Below are positions 9,022-14,943 of a stretch of 18,752 bases of DNA, piece after piece. Positions within the stretch are counted from its first letter, which is position 1, and each line of letters opens with the position of its first letter. Position numbers and translations under genes: made by a program. This stretch comes from JBBQXK01 sp038251625 (GTDB taxonomy: Bacteria > Pseudomonadota > Alphaproteobacteria > Rhodobacterales > Rhodobacteraceae): the NCBI GenBank assembly GCA_038251625.1, contig JBBSBE010000077.1, positions 1 through 18,752 on the forward strand, written 5' to 3'. The notes beneath the pieces were generated by a model. That model saw nothing but the letters and a program-made list of their open reading frames with translations. It did not search any database and was not told the origin of the DNA.

Positions 9022-9711
9022 ATGCTGAAACTCTACTATCACCCCTCGCCCAATCCCGCCAAAGTAGCGCTTTTGCTGGAAGAATTGGGCGCTGCTTACG
9101 AGGTGGTGCCGGTCGATACCCGCAAGGGCGAGCAGCACGAGCCGGCCTTTCTGGCGATCAATCCCAACGGGAAGACCCCGGCGCTGACCGATGGCGAAGC
9201 CAAGGTTTTCGACAGTGCGGCAATCCTGATGTATCTGGCGCAGAAGTACGAAAAGTTCCTGCCCGCGAACACGCCCGAGGCGCAGGCGCAGTTCCTGTCC
9301 TGGATGGCGTTTGTGTCCAGCGGCATCGGCCCCTATTCGGGCCAGGCGGTGCATTTCAAGCATTTTGCGCCAGAGCCCAAGGACTATGCCGTCAACCGCT
9401 ATGACTATGAGGCCGAGCGGCACTGGAAGCTGATCGATGCCCAACTGGCCAAGGGCCCCTACATGATGGGCGATACCTACACGATCCTCGATATGGCCGT
9501 CTGGGGCTGGGCGCGGGCCGTGCCGTTCATTCTGGGGCCGGATGCCTGGGCCATGCTGCCGAACGTCAAGCGCCTGCTGGACGAGATCAACGCCCGCCCC
9601 GCCGCACAGGCGGCCGAGGCGCTGGCTGGCAAGCATGCGTTCAAGAAAGACATGGACGACGAAGCGAAGGCCGCGATGTTCCCGCAGAACAAGCGCCTCG
9701 CGACTGCCTGA
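9022..9711 (+). CDS. glutathione S-transferase family protein (YghU/Nu-like)
   Basis: A 229-residue cytosolic GST. The start at 9022 has GGAGG at 9012-9016, five bases upstream. The N-terminal thioredoxin-fold domain (about 1-80) has the cis-proline region NPNGKTPALTD and the glutathione-contact segment DSAAILMYLAQKY, where an acidic residue followed by Ser binds the gamma-glutamyl group. The helical C-terminal domain contains SGIGPYSGQAVHFKHFAPE and GDTYTILDMAVWGWAR, reminiscent of the YghU/Nu class, which act as disulfide-bond reductases or peroxide-active enzymes. It is divergent from a TetR repressor that likely controls it. The precise substrate cannot be assigned. Confidence 0.92.
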   Translation: MLKLYYHPSPNPAKVALLLEELGAAYEVVPVDTRKGEQHEPAFLAINPNGKTPALTDGEAKVFDSAAILMYLAQKYEKFLPANTPEAQAQFLSWMAFVSSGIGPYSGQAVHFKHFAPEPKDYAVNRYDYEAERHWKLIDAQLAKGPYMMGDTYTILDMAVWGWARAVPFILGPDAWAMLPNVKRLLDEINARPAAQAAEALAGKHAFKKDMDDEAKAAMFPQNKRLATA

Positions 9712-9717
9712 AGCGCT

Positions 9718-9747
9718 GGCCCGGGCTGCCGACGGTCGGCCCGGGCC
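9718..9747. terminator. strong hairpin between convergent GST and pcs genes
   Basis: GGCCCGGGC (9718-9726) and GCCCGGGCC (9739-9747) are an exact 9-base inverted repeat with a 12-base loop, lying between the two convergent stop codons. It would work as a bidirectional transcription stop. There is no long U-run on either side. Confidence 0.6.
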
Positions 9748-9750
9748 CCC

Positions 9751-10443
9751 CTATCTGCGCGCGGGCACGATCTGTTGCACGACGCCCGCCCCGATGAGGT
9801 AAAGCGACGTCAGGGCAAGGCCCAGATGCGCCCAACTGCCGGGGCTGAAATTCACCCAAGCCGCCCAGCCCGCAAAGGCAACCCACAGGATCGCCACGGG
9901 CAGCGACAGCGCGCGCCAGCGGTCTGTCCGGACAGGGTGGACGAATTTGAGGTTTGTGAACATAGCGACCGTCAGCGCGATGACGATGAAAAGCGTGGTC
10001 CATTCGCCGGGCGACAGGGCAAACAGGACCAGCACGACCATGTTCCAGCAGGCTGGAAAGCCCGCGAATGAATTATCGCGCGTTTTCATGCGCGTATCGG
10101 CAAAATAGATGACCGAGCCATAGACGATCACGATGATCGCGATCCACCCCGTCCACCCCGTCAGCAGGCCCGATTTGAAAAGGGCGAAAGCGGGAATGAA
10201 GACGTAGGTCAGATAGTCGATGATCAGGTCCAGAAGCACCCCGTCATAGGTGGGCCAGTTCAGCTTCACGTCATAGCGCCGGGCCAGTGGCCCATCGATC
10301 CCGTCCACCACCAGCGCCACCACGAGCCAGAGGAACATCATGCTCCACCGTTCTTCGACAGCCGCCAGCATCGCCAGCATCGAAAGGACCGCGCCGGTGG
10401 CGGTCAGCAGGTGGACGGAAAGGGCCTTCAGGCGGGGGCTCAA
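9751..10443 (-). CDS. pcs: phosphatidylcholine synthase (CDP-alcohol phosphotransferase family)
   Basis: An inner-membrane enzyme that joins CDP-diacylglycerol and choline to give phosphatidylcholine in one step, 230 residues. The catalytic motif is seen as Asp50-Gly51-x2-Ala54-Arg55-x12-Gly68-x3-Asp72-x3-Asp76. The 12-residue spacing is the form known for Pcs, longer than the 8 of other CDP-alcohol phosphotransferases. Around it are several hydrophobic segments (about 11-28, 34-47, 78-90, 98-116, 133-143, 150-163, 181-198, 207-224), fitting the usual eight. The start is TTG at 10443, with GAAAGG about six bases upstream. The next Met is inside the first membrane segment, so TTG is preferred. 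It follows xerC by 15 bases and may be co-transcribed with it. Confidence 0.93.
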   Translation of the reverse strand: MSPRLKALSVHLLTATGAVLSMLAMLAAVEERWSMMFLWLVVALVVDGIDGPLARRYDVKLNWPTYDGVLLDLIIDYLTYVFIPAFALFKSGLLTGWTGWIAIIVIVYGSVIYFADTRMKTRDNSFAGFPACWNMVVLVLFALSPGEWTTLFIVIALTVAMFTNLKFVHPVRTDRWRALSLPVAILWVAFAGWAAWVNFSPGSWAHLGLALTSLYLIGAGVVQQIVPARR

Positions 10444-10458
10444 GCGTGGCCTTTCTGG

Positions 10459-11382
10459 TCAGGCGCGGGGGTGGGCGCGGTCGTAGACTTCCATCAGCCG
10501 GGCGGCATCCACGGCCGTGTAGCCTTGCGTGGTGGACAGTGAAGCATGGCCAAGCAGTTCCTGTATCGCGCGCAGGTCCCCCCCCGCAACCAGAAGATGG
10601 GTGGCAAAGGAATGGCGCAGCGCGTGCGGCGTGGCCGTTGCGGGAAGGCCAAGGCGCAGGCGCGTCCGCTCCATCGCCGATTGCACGATACGGGGATTGA
10701 GCCGTCCGCCACGGGCGCCAAGGAAAAGGGGGCCGGCTCTGGTGATCTCGAGCGGGCAGAGACGCACATATTCAGTCACCGCCTTTCGTGCGGCAGGCAG
10801 GGCAGGCACGAGGCGGGTCTTGCCGCCTTTGCCGGTGATGCGCAGCACATCTGGCAGCGGGTGGTCGGCGCCGGTCATGGCAAGCGCCTCGGAGATGCGC
10901 AGACCAAGGCCATAGAGGAGCGTCACCACCGCCGTATCCCGCGCGGCAATCCAGGGTTCGCGGGCATCGTCGCCCACGGTCTGCATCACCGCAAGGGCAG
11001 CCGGTTCATCGAGCGGACGGGGAAGCTTGCGGCGGTATTTCGGCGCGCGGGCTTGCAGCGTTGCAGTCGCGTCCACGCCTTCGCGGTCGGCCAGCCAGCC
11101 GGTAAAGCCCTTCACCGCCGAAAGCGTGCGCGCCATTGACCGCGCCGAAAGGCCCCGCGTCCGTTCGGCTGCCAGAAAGGCACGAAGGTCCGTCTGCGGG
11201 ATCGACGCCAGCGCGGCCGTGCCCTCGGCCCCACCCCGGTGGCGTGCCAGAAAATCGAGCCACCGCGTCACATCGGCGGCATAGGCTGTCAGGGTGTTGG
11301 CCGCACGTCCGTCCAGCGCGCGCAGGTGGCTCAACCAATCGGCCAGAGCGGCGCGGGCACCATCGCTGATGGCGAGGGTCAC
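10459..11382 (-). CDS. xerC: site-specific tyrosine recombinase XerC
   Basis: The recombinase that acts with XerD at dif to resolve chromosome dimers before cell division, 307 residues. The N-terminal SAM-like DNA-binding domain covers about 10-105 (NTLTAYAADVTRWLDFLARH, then RSMARTLSAVKGFTGWL). The catalytic residues of the C-terminal domain are all present: Arg162 in GLGLRISEAL, Lys188 in GKGGKTR, His253 and Arg256 in HALRHSFATH, His279 in LLGHASLSTTQGYT, and nucleophile Tyr288. It begins with GTG, overlapping the DUF484 stop as GTGA (11379-11382), so translation is coupled. The DUF484 neighbour and the absence of phage genes favour the housekeeping XerC over an integrase. Confidence 0.94.
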   Translation of the reverse strand: MTLAISDGARAALADWLSHLRALDGRAANTLTAYAADVTRWLDFLARHRGGAEGTAALASIPQTDLRAFLAAERTRGLSARSMARTLSAVKGFTGWLADREGVDATATLQARAPKYRRKLPRPLDEPAALAVMQTVGDDAREPWIAARDTAVVTLLYGLGLRISEALAMTGADHPLPDVLRITGKGGKTRLVPALPAARKAVTEYVRLCPLEITRAGPLFLGARGGRLNPRIVQSAMERTRLRLGLPATATPHALRHSFATHLLVAGGDLRAIQELLGHASLSTTQGYTAVDAARLMEVYDRAHPRA

Positions 11383-12086
11383 GACAGCCAGCGGCGCATC
11401 GTGCGCTCGAAGACACCTGCGAAAAAGGCAAGCAAGTCCGTGCCTTGCGTCGGCTTGAAATGATGCGGGTCTTCTGTGCCCAGTACCAGAAGGCCGGGCA
11501 GCCGCCCCGGCCCGAAATCGAGCCGCAGCAGGGCCTCCGACCGGATCCAGCTGGACCGTTCGCCGTAAAGGTTGGCATTTGCGGGCACGATCTGACGCAG
11601 TGTGACGGGGCGCAAAGGGGCGGTCTTGCCCCCCGCCACGTAGTCCGAGATGAAGCCGGGTTCGGCCACGTAAAGCACATCGCCAAGCTTTCGAAGGGCC
11701 GGGTCTTCGCCATTCTGCAGGCTTTCAAGCACCAGACGGATGCAATCGACCCGCAGGGTTTGCGCCACATCGCCATCCAGCGATTTCAGGAAGTCCTCAA
11801 AACTCAGGGGATCGAGCATCTGCAGGATCGCGCGATGCACCTGGTTGGTGCCGGCGAGGTTTTCATAGGCCGCAGCGATGACAGTGCGGTGTGTATCCTC
11901 CAGCCGGTCTAGGCGATTTTCCAATCTTTCCATGGCGATACCGCGCAGATCGACGATGTTGGACCCCATCGCGCGCTCGTTCGCGGCGACAAGGGCGCGC
12001 ATCACATCCTGATCCTCGAGGATGGTTTCGGGGGCCGCGATGATGCGGTCGCGCATGTCCTGTTCGATCATGTCACTCGCTGGCAT
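11379..12086 (-). CDS. DUF484 family protein (YigA-like)
   Basis: A 235-residue cytoplasmic protein of unknown biochemical role, the same length as E. coli YigA, which also sits just before xerC. The N-terminal part (about 1-75) is strongly helical and probably coiled (ANERAMGSNIVDLRGIAMERL, then NRLDRLEDTHRTVIAAAYENL). The rest resembles a GAF-like fold, ending with LLVLGTEDPHHFKPTQGTDL and a final helix. ATG at 12086 is chosen. A TTG seven codons upstream is possible, and neither has a clear ribosome-binding site. A TATAGT at 12112-12107 on the coding strand could be a -10 box, giving a leader of about 15 bases. Overlap with xerC suggests a function linked to it, but that is inference. Confidence 0.88.
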   Translation of the reverse strand: MPASDMIEQDMRDRIIAAPETILEDQDVMRALVAANERAMGSNIVDLRGIAMERLENRLDRLEDTHRTVIAAAYENLAGTNQVHRAILQMLDPLSFEDFLKSLDGDVAQTLRVDCIRLVLESLQNGEDPALRKLGDVLYVAEPGFISDYVAGGKTAPLRPVTLRQIVPANANLYGERSSWIRSEALLRLDFGPGRLPGLLVLGTEDPHHFKPTQGTDLLAFFAGVFERTMRRWLS

Positions 12087-12106
12087 TTTACAAAGGATTC
12101 CACGCA

Positions 12107-12112
12107 ACTATA
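12107..12112 (-). promoter_or_regulatory. candidate -10 box for the DUF484-xerC-pcs operon
   Basis: TATAGT on the minus strand lies 20 bases upstream of the DUF484 ATG. No good -35 is found 16-18 bases before it, so this is tentative. Confidence 0.3.
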
Positions 12113-12143
12113 GACCGAAGTTCACGCCGATGGCGACGTATTC

Positions 12144-12167
12144 CACAGCCGCGCCGCCGGGGCTGTG
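12144..12167. promoter_or_regulatory. inverted repeat between divergent DUF484 and BrnA-like genes
   Basis: CACAGCC (12144-12150) and GGCTGTG (12161-12167) are exact 7-base arms around a 10-base GC-only centre. A partial CACAG half-site follows at 12178. Antitoxins with ribbon-helix-helix folds often bind such dyads upstream of their own gene, so it may be an autoregulatory operator. A cruciform or leader hairpin is equally possible. Confidence 0.3.
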
Positions 12168-12189
12168 CGATCCTTACCACAGGGCGGGC

Positions 12190-12208
12190 GCGGGCGGCCA
12201 CCGCCCGC
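12190..12208. other. perfect GC hairpin in the BrnA-like upstream region
   Basis: GCGGGCGG-CCA-CCGCCCGC is an exact 8-base stem with a 3-base loop. It has no U-run on either side, so it does not look like a classical terminator. It may be a structured leader or a protein-binding site. Confidence 0.4.
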
Positions 12209-12304
12209 CGGGGAAACCCTTGGCAACAGGGCGAAAACCGGCGTCTTTCCCCGGTCTTTCCCTGATCTTCCCCCCGTCTCCACGCGCGCCCGCCTTGCCG
12301 ATCC

Positions 12305-12312
12305 TTAACCAT
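12305..12312 (+). promoter_or_regulatory. TTAACCAT, a CtrA-type half-site
   Basis: The octamer TTAACCAT equals the half-site reported for CtrA in alphaproteobacteria and lies 36 bases before the BrnA-like ATG. A single octamer can arise by chance, although AT-rich words are rare in this GC-rich DNA. Confidence 0.25.
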
Positions 12313-12348
12313 TCGGCGCGACGGTCAGGGCCGCAAAGGAGCCCGCCC

Positions 12349-12855
12349 ATGCCCGACCTGAAGACACAGACCCCGAAACAGCGCGCCAACATGACCTACA
12401 TGATGGACGTGATGCGGCGCCTTGAATGGGACCTGCACAACACCATCGAAGCCACCGGCCGCATCCCCGAGGAATGGCACGAGATCGCCACGGCCACCCC
12501 CCGCAGCGCCCGGATGAAGGTGAACCTGAGCCTTGAGGCGGATGTGGTGCGGTTCTTCAAGTCGATGGGTGCAGGCTATGGCCCGCGGATCAACGACGTC
12601 TTGCGCAGCTACATGCACGCGCGCCTTGCGGGCGTGATCCGGGGGGCGGAGACGACGGCGCATTTCCGGCACCGGGCCGAGGCGCATGACGGGCCAAAAC
12701 CGGCCTTCGGCGATCTGGCGCGGGAGATGGGGGAGGCGTGGGAGGACGAAGGGCCGGGGGTGGAGCAGGCGTCACGCGCCCGGTTGCAGGAGGCGTTGCA
12801 GCGGAGGCAGGCGGAGGAAGGGGGCGGGGAGGGGGCGGTGCCTTTGGTGCGGTGA
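12349..12855 (+). CDS. BrnA/DUF4415-like antitoxin-type protein with extended C-terminus
   Basis: A 168-residue protein whose middle (about 54-95) matches the BrnA/DUF4415 pattern: ARMKVNLSLEADVVRFFKSM, then GAGYGPRINDVLRSYMHARL, a ribbon-helix-helix DNA-binding fold. The start at 12349 has AAAGGA at 12335-12340. BrnA proteins are usually near 100 residues and paired with a BrnT toxin. Here there is no BrnT-like ORF on either side, and a 70-residue charged tail follows, rich in Glu, Arg and Gly. It begins ETTAHFRHRAEAHDG. Family members of this kind are common as orphan regulators in alphaproteobacteria. A transcriptional role, possibly on its own promoter, is inferred. Confidence 0.72.
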   Translation: MPDLKTQTPKQRANMTYMMDVMRRLEWDLHNTIEATGRIPEEWHEIATATPRSARMKVNLSLEADVVRFFKSMGAGYGPRINDVLRSYMHARLAGVIRGAETTAHFRHRAEAHDGPKPAFGDLAREMGEAWEDEGPGVEQASRARLQEALQRRQAEEGGGEGAVPLVR

Positions 12856-12985
12856 GGGGGGGTGTGGTCACGGACGGGTTTCGGTGCTATCAAAGGACTG
12901 TCATACGGACGATGCGGACTTTGTTATCTGTCGACCTTTGTACTGCCCGTGATACATCAAAACGCCTTTCGTGATCGAGCCAATG

Positions 12986-13711
12986 TCATTGGGATTTGAC
13001 CATCTTCGAATAGCATGAAGGTCGGGCGCCACTGCACACTTGGGCATTCTCCTTTGCCGCGAGCACGGCGTCCGTCTGCCACTTTGCCAGTAGTTTGCCG
13101 TCCGCAGATCGCCGAATTTCGATATCGGAAAGGCGAATTCCGGAGGTTTCGGAAAAGGCTTGGAAGTACATGCCTCCCTCTATCGGTGGAAGTTCAACGG
13201 TTTCACCGCTGGTTCTGCTCAGCACTGAAAAATAGAGCGTTGTCGGATTGGGGTGAACACTGATCGTTGTTGCCGCTTGCAGCACGTAGTCCTTGTATGG
13301 CTTAGCCCGAACAAGGAACCTGAGATCGCCGCCATAGGCTCGGACAGCTTGGTCGGCAGCATCGATCAGATCCTTCGCATCGGGGCACAACGCCTTGAGC
13401 GCTGCGACTGTTCCACGCATTGCGACTTCGCGTGATCCAGCCGCATCCGGGAATGATTTCGGAACGCCGACATAAACGTAACGCTGCCACCAGTCGCTTC
13501 CTTGTTCAGTCGTGCTGATCGAATCGGGTTCGAGGGTGGTCGAGAAACAGAGATACAGCGAGTGAAATGATCCAAGGCTGAGCCCTTCTCCATTCAGGTA
13601 CCACGCAATTCTTCGACCATAGGCAGTGATCCAGTCATCCCTCCAATAGTTGCTCTTGGTGTTCAGAAAGTATCGAACGTCAAAAAGGAGTGAAGGGCGG
13701 CCATTCTTCAT
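12986..13711 (-). CDS. unrecognised protein in a low-GC block
   Basis: A 241-residue reading frame that I cannot assign to a family. The protein is soluble-looking, with no signal peptide or membrane segment. It is rich in aromatic residues, with Trp at 23, 27, 37, 74, 75 and 211. After an N-terminal part (LLFDVRYFLN, then NYWRDDWITAYGRRIAWYLN), a helix covers about 92-127 (GTVAALKALCPDAKDLIDAADQ is part of it). Several beta-like strands follow (TTLYFSVLS, GGMYFQAFSE, RLSDIEIRR). The ATG at 13711 has no ribosome-binding site, but it overlaps the stop of a short upstream frame as ATGA, suggesting coupling. A counted row inside it is 50% GC, against about 70% in neighbouring genes, so recent transfer is likely. 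It is the longest frame on either strand here. Confidence 0.6.
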   Translation of the reverse strand: MKNGRPSLLFDVRYFLNTKSNYWRDDWITAYGRRIAWYLNGEGLSLGSFHSLYLCFSTTLEPDSISTTEQGSDWWQRYVYVGVPKSFPDAAGSREVAMRGTVAALKALCPDAKDLIDAADQAVRAYGGDLRFLVRAKPYKDYVLQAATTISVHPNPTTLYFSVLSRTSGETVELPPIEGGMYFQAFSETSGIRLSDIEIRRSADGKLLAKWQTDAVLAAKENAQVCSGARPSCYSKMVKSQ

Positions 13712-13872
13712 TGTGTGAAACTCTGCGTCGTTGTGGGCGCGAAACCAAGTTCGTTCGAAAAGTTGGTAACTGCTTTCAGGATTTCTCGGGATGCTAGCTC
13801 CGCACTAGGTCGATGCACAAGCCGTGAATTATGGGGCGCTGTGAAGGTCTCAGAAGGGCTCGAAACTGACAC
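13708..13872 (-). CDS. possible short ORF coupled to the low-GC gene
   Basis: A 54-residue frame ending TTTQSFTQ whose TGA (13710-13708) overlaps the ATG of the downstream 241-residue gene. The GTG at 13872 is the most upstream start inside the low-GC DNA. The frame stays open further, into the GC-rich repeat block at about 14001, where the sequence no longer looks coding. It may be the remnant of a longer gene cut by the repeat. An opposite-strand frame from GTG 13715 to 14050 also reads through here. Third-position GC (about 48% and 49% by hand count) does not tell the two apart. Confidence 0.25.
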   Translation of the reverse strand: MSVSSPSETFTAPHNSRLVHRPSAELASREILKAVTNFSNELGFAPTTTQSFTQ

Positions 13873-13962
13873 AAAAGCAAAACATGGTGTTTTGAAGCGC
13901 AACCTACGGGCATTGGTCGATGCGCCCCTCCTTTGGCCCGGAATCAAGGCGCTTGCGCCGCC

Positions 13963-13979
13963 GGGCCGCGCCCTCCCTC
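13963..13979. repeat. left arm of an exact 17-base inverted repeat
   Basis: GGGCCGCGCCCTCCCTC here is the exact reverse complement of 14074-14090. The two arms enclose 94 bases. Confidence 0.8.
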
Positions 13980-13994
13980 CCCCCGGGAGGGCGC
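13968..13994. repeat. local hairpin in the repeat block
   Basis: GCGCCCTCCC (13968-13977) and GGGAGGGCGC (13985-13994) are exact 10-base arms with a 7-base C-rich loop, followed by TTT on the plus strand. It shares its left arm with the longer 17-base inverted repeat, so the two structures compete. Confidence 0.7.
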
Positions 13995-14073
13995 TTTGCA
14001 CCGGTGCCAGCAGAACTGCGGGGGGAGGGGTGGCGCCATCAAGTGCCTAAAACGGGCGTTGGCGCGCCCGCCC

Positions 14074-14090
14074 GAGGGAGGGCGCGGCCC
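14074..14090. repeat. right arm of the exact 17-base inverted repeat
   Basis: This is the exact reverse complement of 13963-13979. It also takes part in a local hairpin, GCGCCC (14064-14069) with GGGCGC (14080-14085), with a CCC/GGG inner pair. Confidence 0.8.
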
Positions 14091-14151
14091 TCGTGTGGGG
14101 TATTGGGGTGGTGTCTGACTTGCAGGGCGGTGAACGGCCCCCCACCCCTAG

Positions 14152-14175
14152 CCCCTCCCCACGACGGGGGAGGGG
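14152..14175. terminator. C/G-tract hairpin downstream of the transaldolase gene
   Basis: CCCCTCCCC (14152-14160) and GGGGAGGGG (14167-14175) are exact 9-base arms with a 6-base loop, 28 bases beyond the transaldolase stop. It may end the leftward transaldolase transcript. The wording of the arm is like a widespread alphaproteobacterial intergenic element. Confidence 0.45.
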
Positions 14176-14202
14176 AGGCGCCTGTGCTTGGGGGCGGGGG
14201 GC

Positions 14203-14856
14203 TCAGAGGATCTTCTGCCCGGTCTTGGCCCAGTCCTTCAAAAACTGCTCCAGCCCCTTGTCGGTCAGCACATGGCTGGCCAGCGCCTTGATGACGGCGG
14301 GGGGGGCGGTCATCACGTCGGCGCCGATCAGGGCGCAGTCTTTCACGTGGTTGGCGGTGCGGATCGAGGCCGCGAGGATCTGGGTCTTGAAGTCGTAGTT
14401 GTCATAGACGGTGCGGATATCGCCGATCAGCTCCAACCCGTCGATGTTGATGTCGTCGAGCCGCCCGATGAAGGGCGAGATGAAGGTGGCCCCCGCCTTG
14501 GCCGCGATCAGCGCCTGGTTGACGGAGAAGCAGAGGGTCACGTTGACCATGTGCCCTTCGCCCGACAGCACCTTGCAGGTTTTCAGGCCATCCCACGTCA
14601 GCGGCACCTTGACGGCGATGTTGGGCGCGATGGCGGCAAGCTTGCGGCCCTCGGCGATCATGTCGTCAAACCCGGTCGCCACCACTTCGGCCGACACCGG
14701 CCCCTTGACGATGGCGCAGATCTCGCGGGTCACCTCAACGATATCGCGGCCCGATTTCAGGATCAGCGAGGGGTTCGTCGTCACCCCGTCGACCATGCCC
14801 AGATCGTGCAGTTCGGCGATGGCATCCACATCGGCGGTATCGACGAAAAACTTCAT
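14203..14856 (-). CDS. tal: transaldolase, small TalC/FSA-fold type
   Basis: A cytoplasmic enzyme of the non-oxidative pentose phosphate pathway, moving a dihydroxyacetone unit between sugar phosphates, 217 residues. This is the short form shared with fructose-6-phosphate aldolase. Lys83 in IAVKVPLT is the Schiff-base lysine. Asp6 and Asn28 (TTNPSLI) are also conserved. Two positions separate the functions. Glu57 in SAEVVAT stands where E. coli FSA has Gln59, and Phe129 in ISPFIGR stands where FSA has Tyr131. Both are the transaldolase-type residues, so transaldolase is preferred over FSA. AAGGAG sits six bases before the ATG. The gene is divergent from priA. Confidence 0.92.
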   Translation of the reverse strand: MKFFVDTADVDAIAELHDLGMVDGVTTNPSLILKSGRDIVEVTREICAIVKGPVSAEVVATGFDDMIAEGRKLAAIAPNIAVKVPLTWDGLKTCKVLSGEGHMVNVTLCFSVNQALIAAKAGATFISPFIGRLDDINIDGLELIGDIRTVYDNYDFKTQILAASIRTANHVKDCALIGADVMTAPPAVIKALASHVLTDKGLEQFLKDWAKTGQKIL

Positions 14857-14943
14857 GGCGGTCTCCTTGGGGGGATTGGCGGGGGTTGTGGCGGGTTCGG
14901 GCGGGGTTTACCCCAAAGGACTGGCGCAGGAAAGGTGGGACGG

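Larger units (their letters stand above)
13873..14202. other. GC-rich non-coding repeat block
   Basis: About 330 bases without a convincing gene. The low-GC DNA ends near 13910 and changes abruptly to C/G tracts and several inverted repeats, listed separately. Frames that run through it give low-complexity proline, glycine and arginine-rich products and are not believed. The layout resembles the intergenic palindromic elements scattered in many alphaproteobacterial genomes. Confidence 0.55.

Noticed and set aside
10459..11382. Tyrosine recombinase as a mobile-element integrase next to the low-GC block
   Set aside because: It is coupled to DUF484 and has XerC length and motifs. It lies outside the low-GC DNA, with DUF484 and the BrnA-like gene between.
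12868..12952. Nested short inverted repeats TCACGG/CCGTGA and CAAAGG/CCTTTG
   Set aside because: Six-base arms separated by 38 and 73 bases are expected by chance, and the spacing is not symmetrical.
12349..13711. The BrnA-like gene and the low-GC ORF as a BrnT-BrnA toxin-antitoxin pair
   Set aside because: The ORFs converge rather than form an operon, the 241-residue protein is far longer than BrnT (about 90), and the base composition differs sharply.
14188..14943. N-terminal extension of the priA frame by about 250 codons
   Set aside because: It is antisense to the transaldolase gene, which has complete family motifs and a good ribosome-binding site. The PriA family begins near TVGVLTTEPL.
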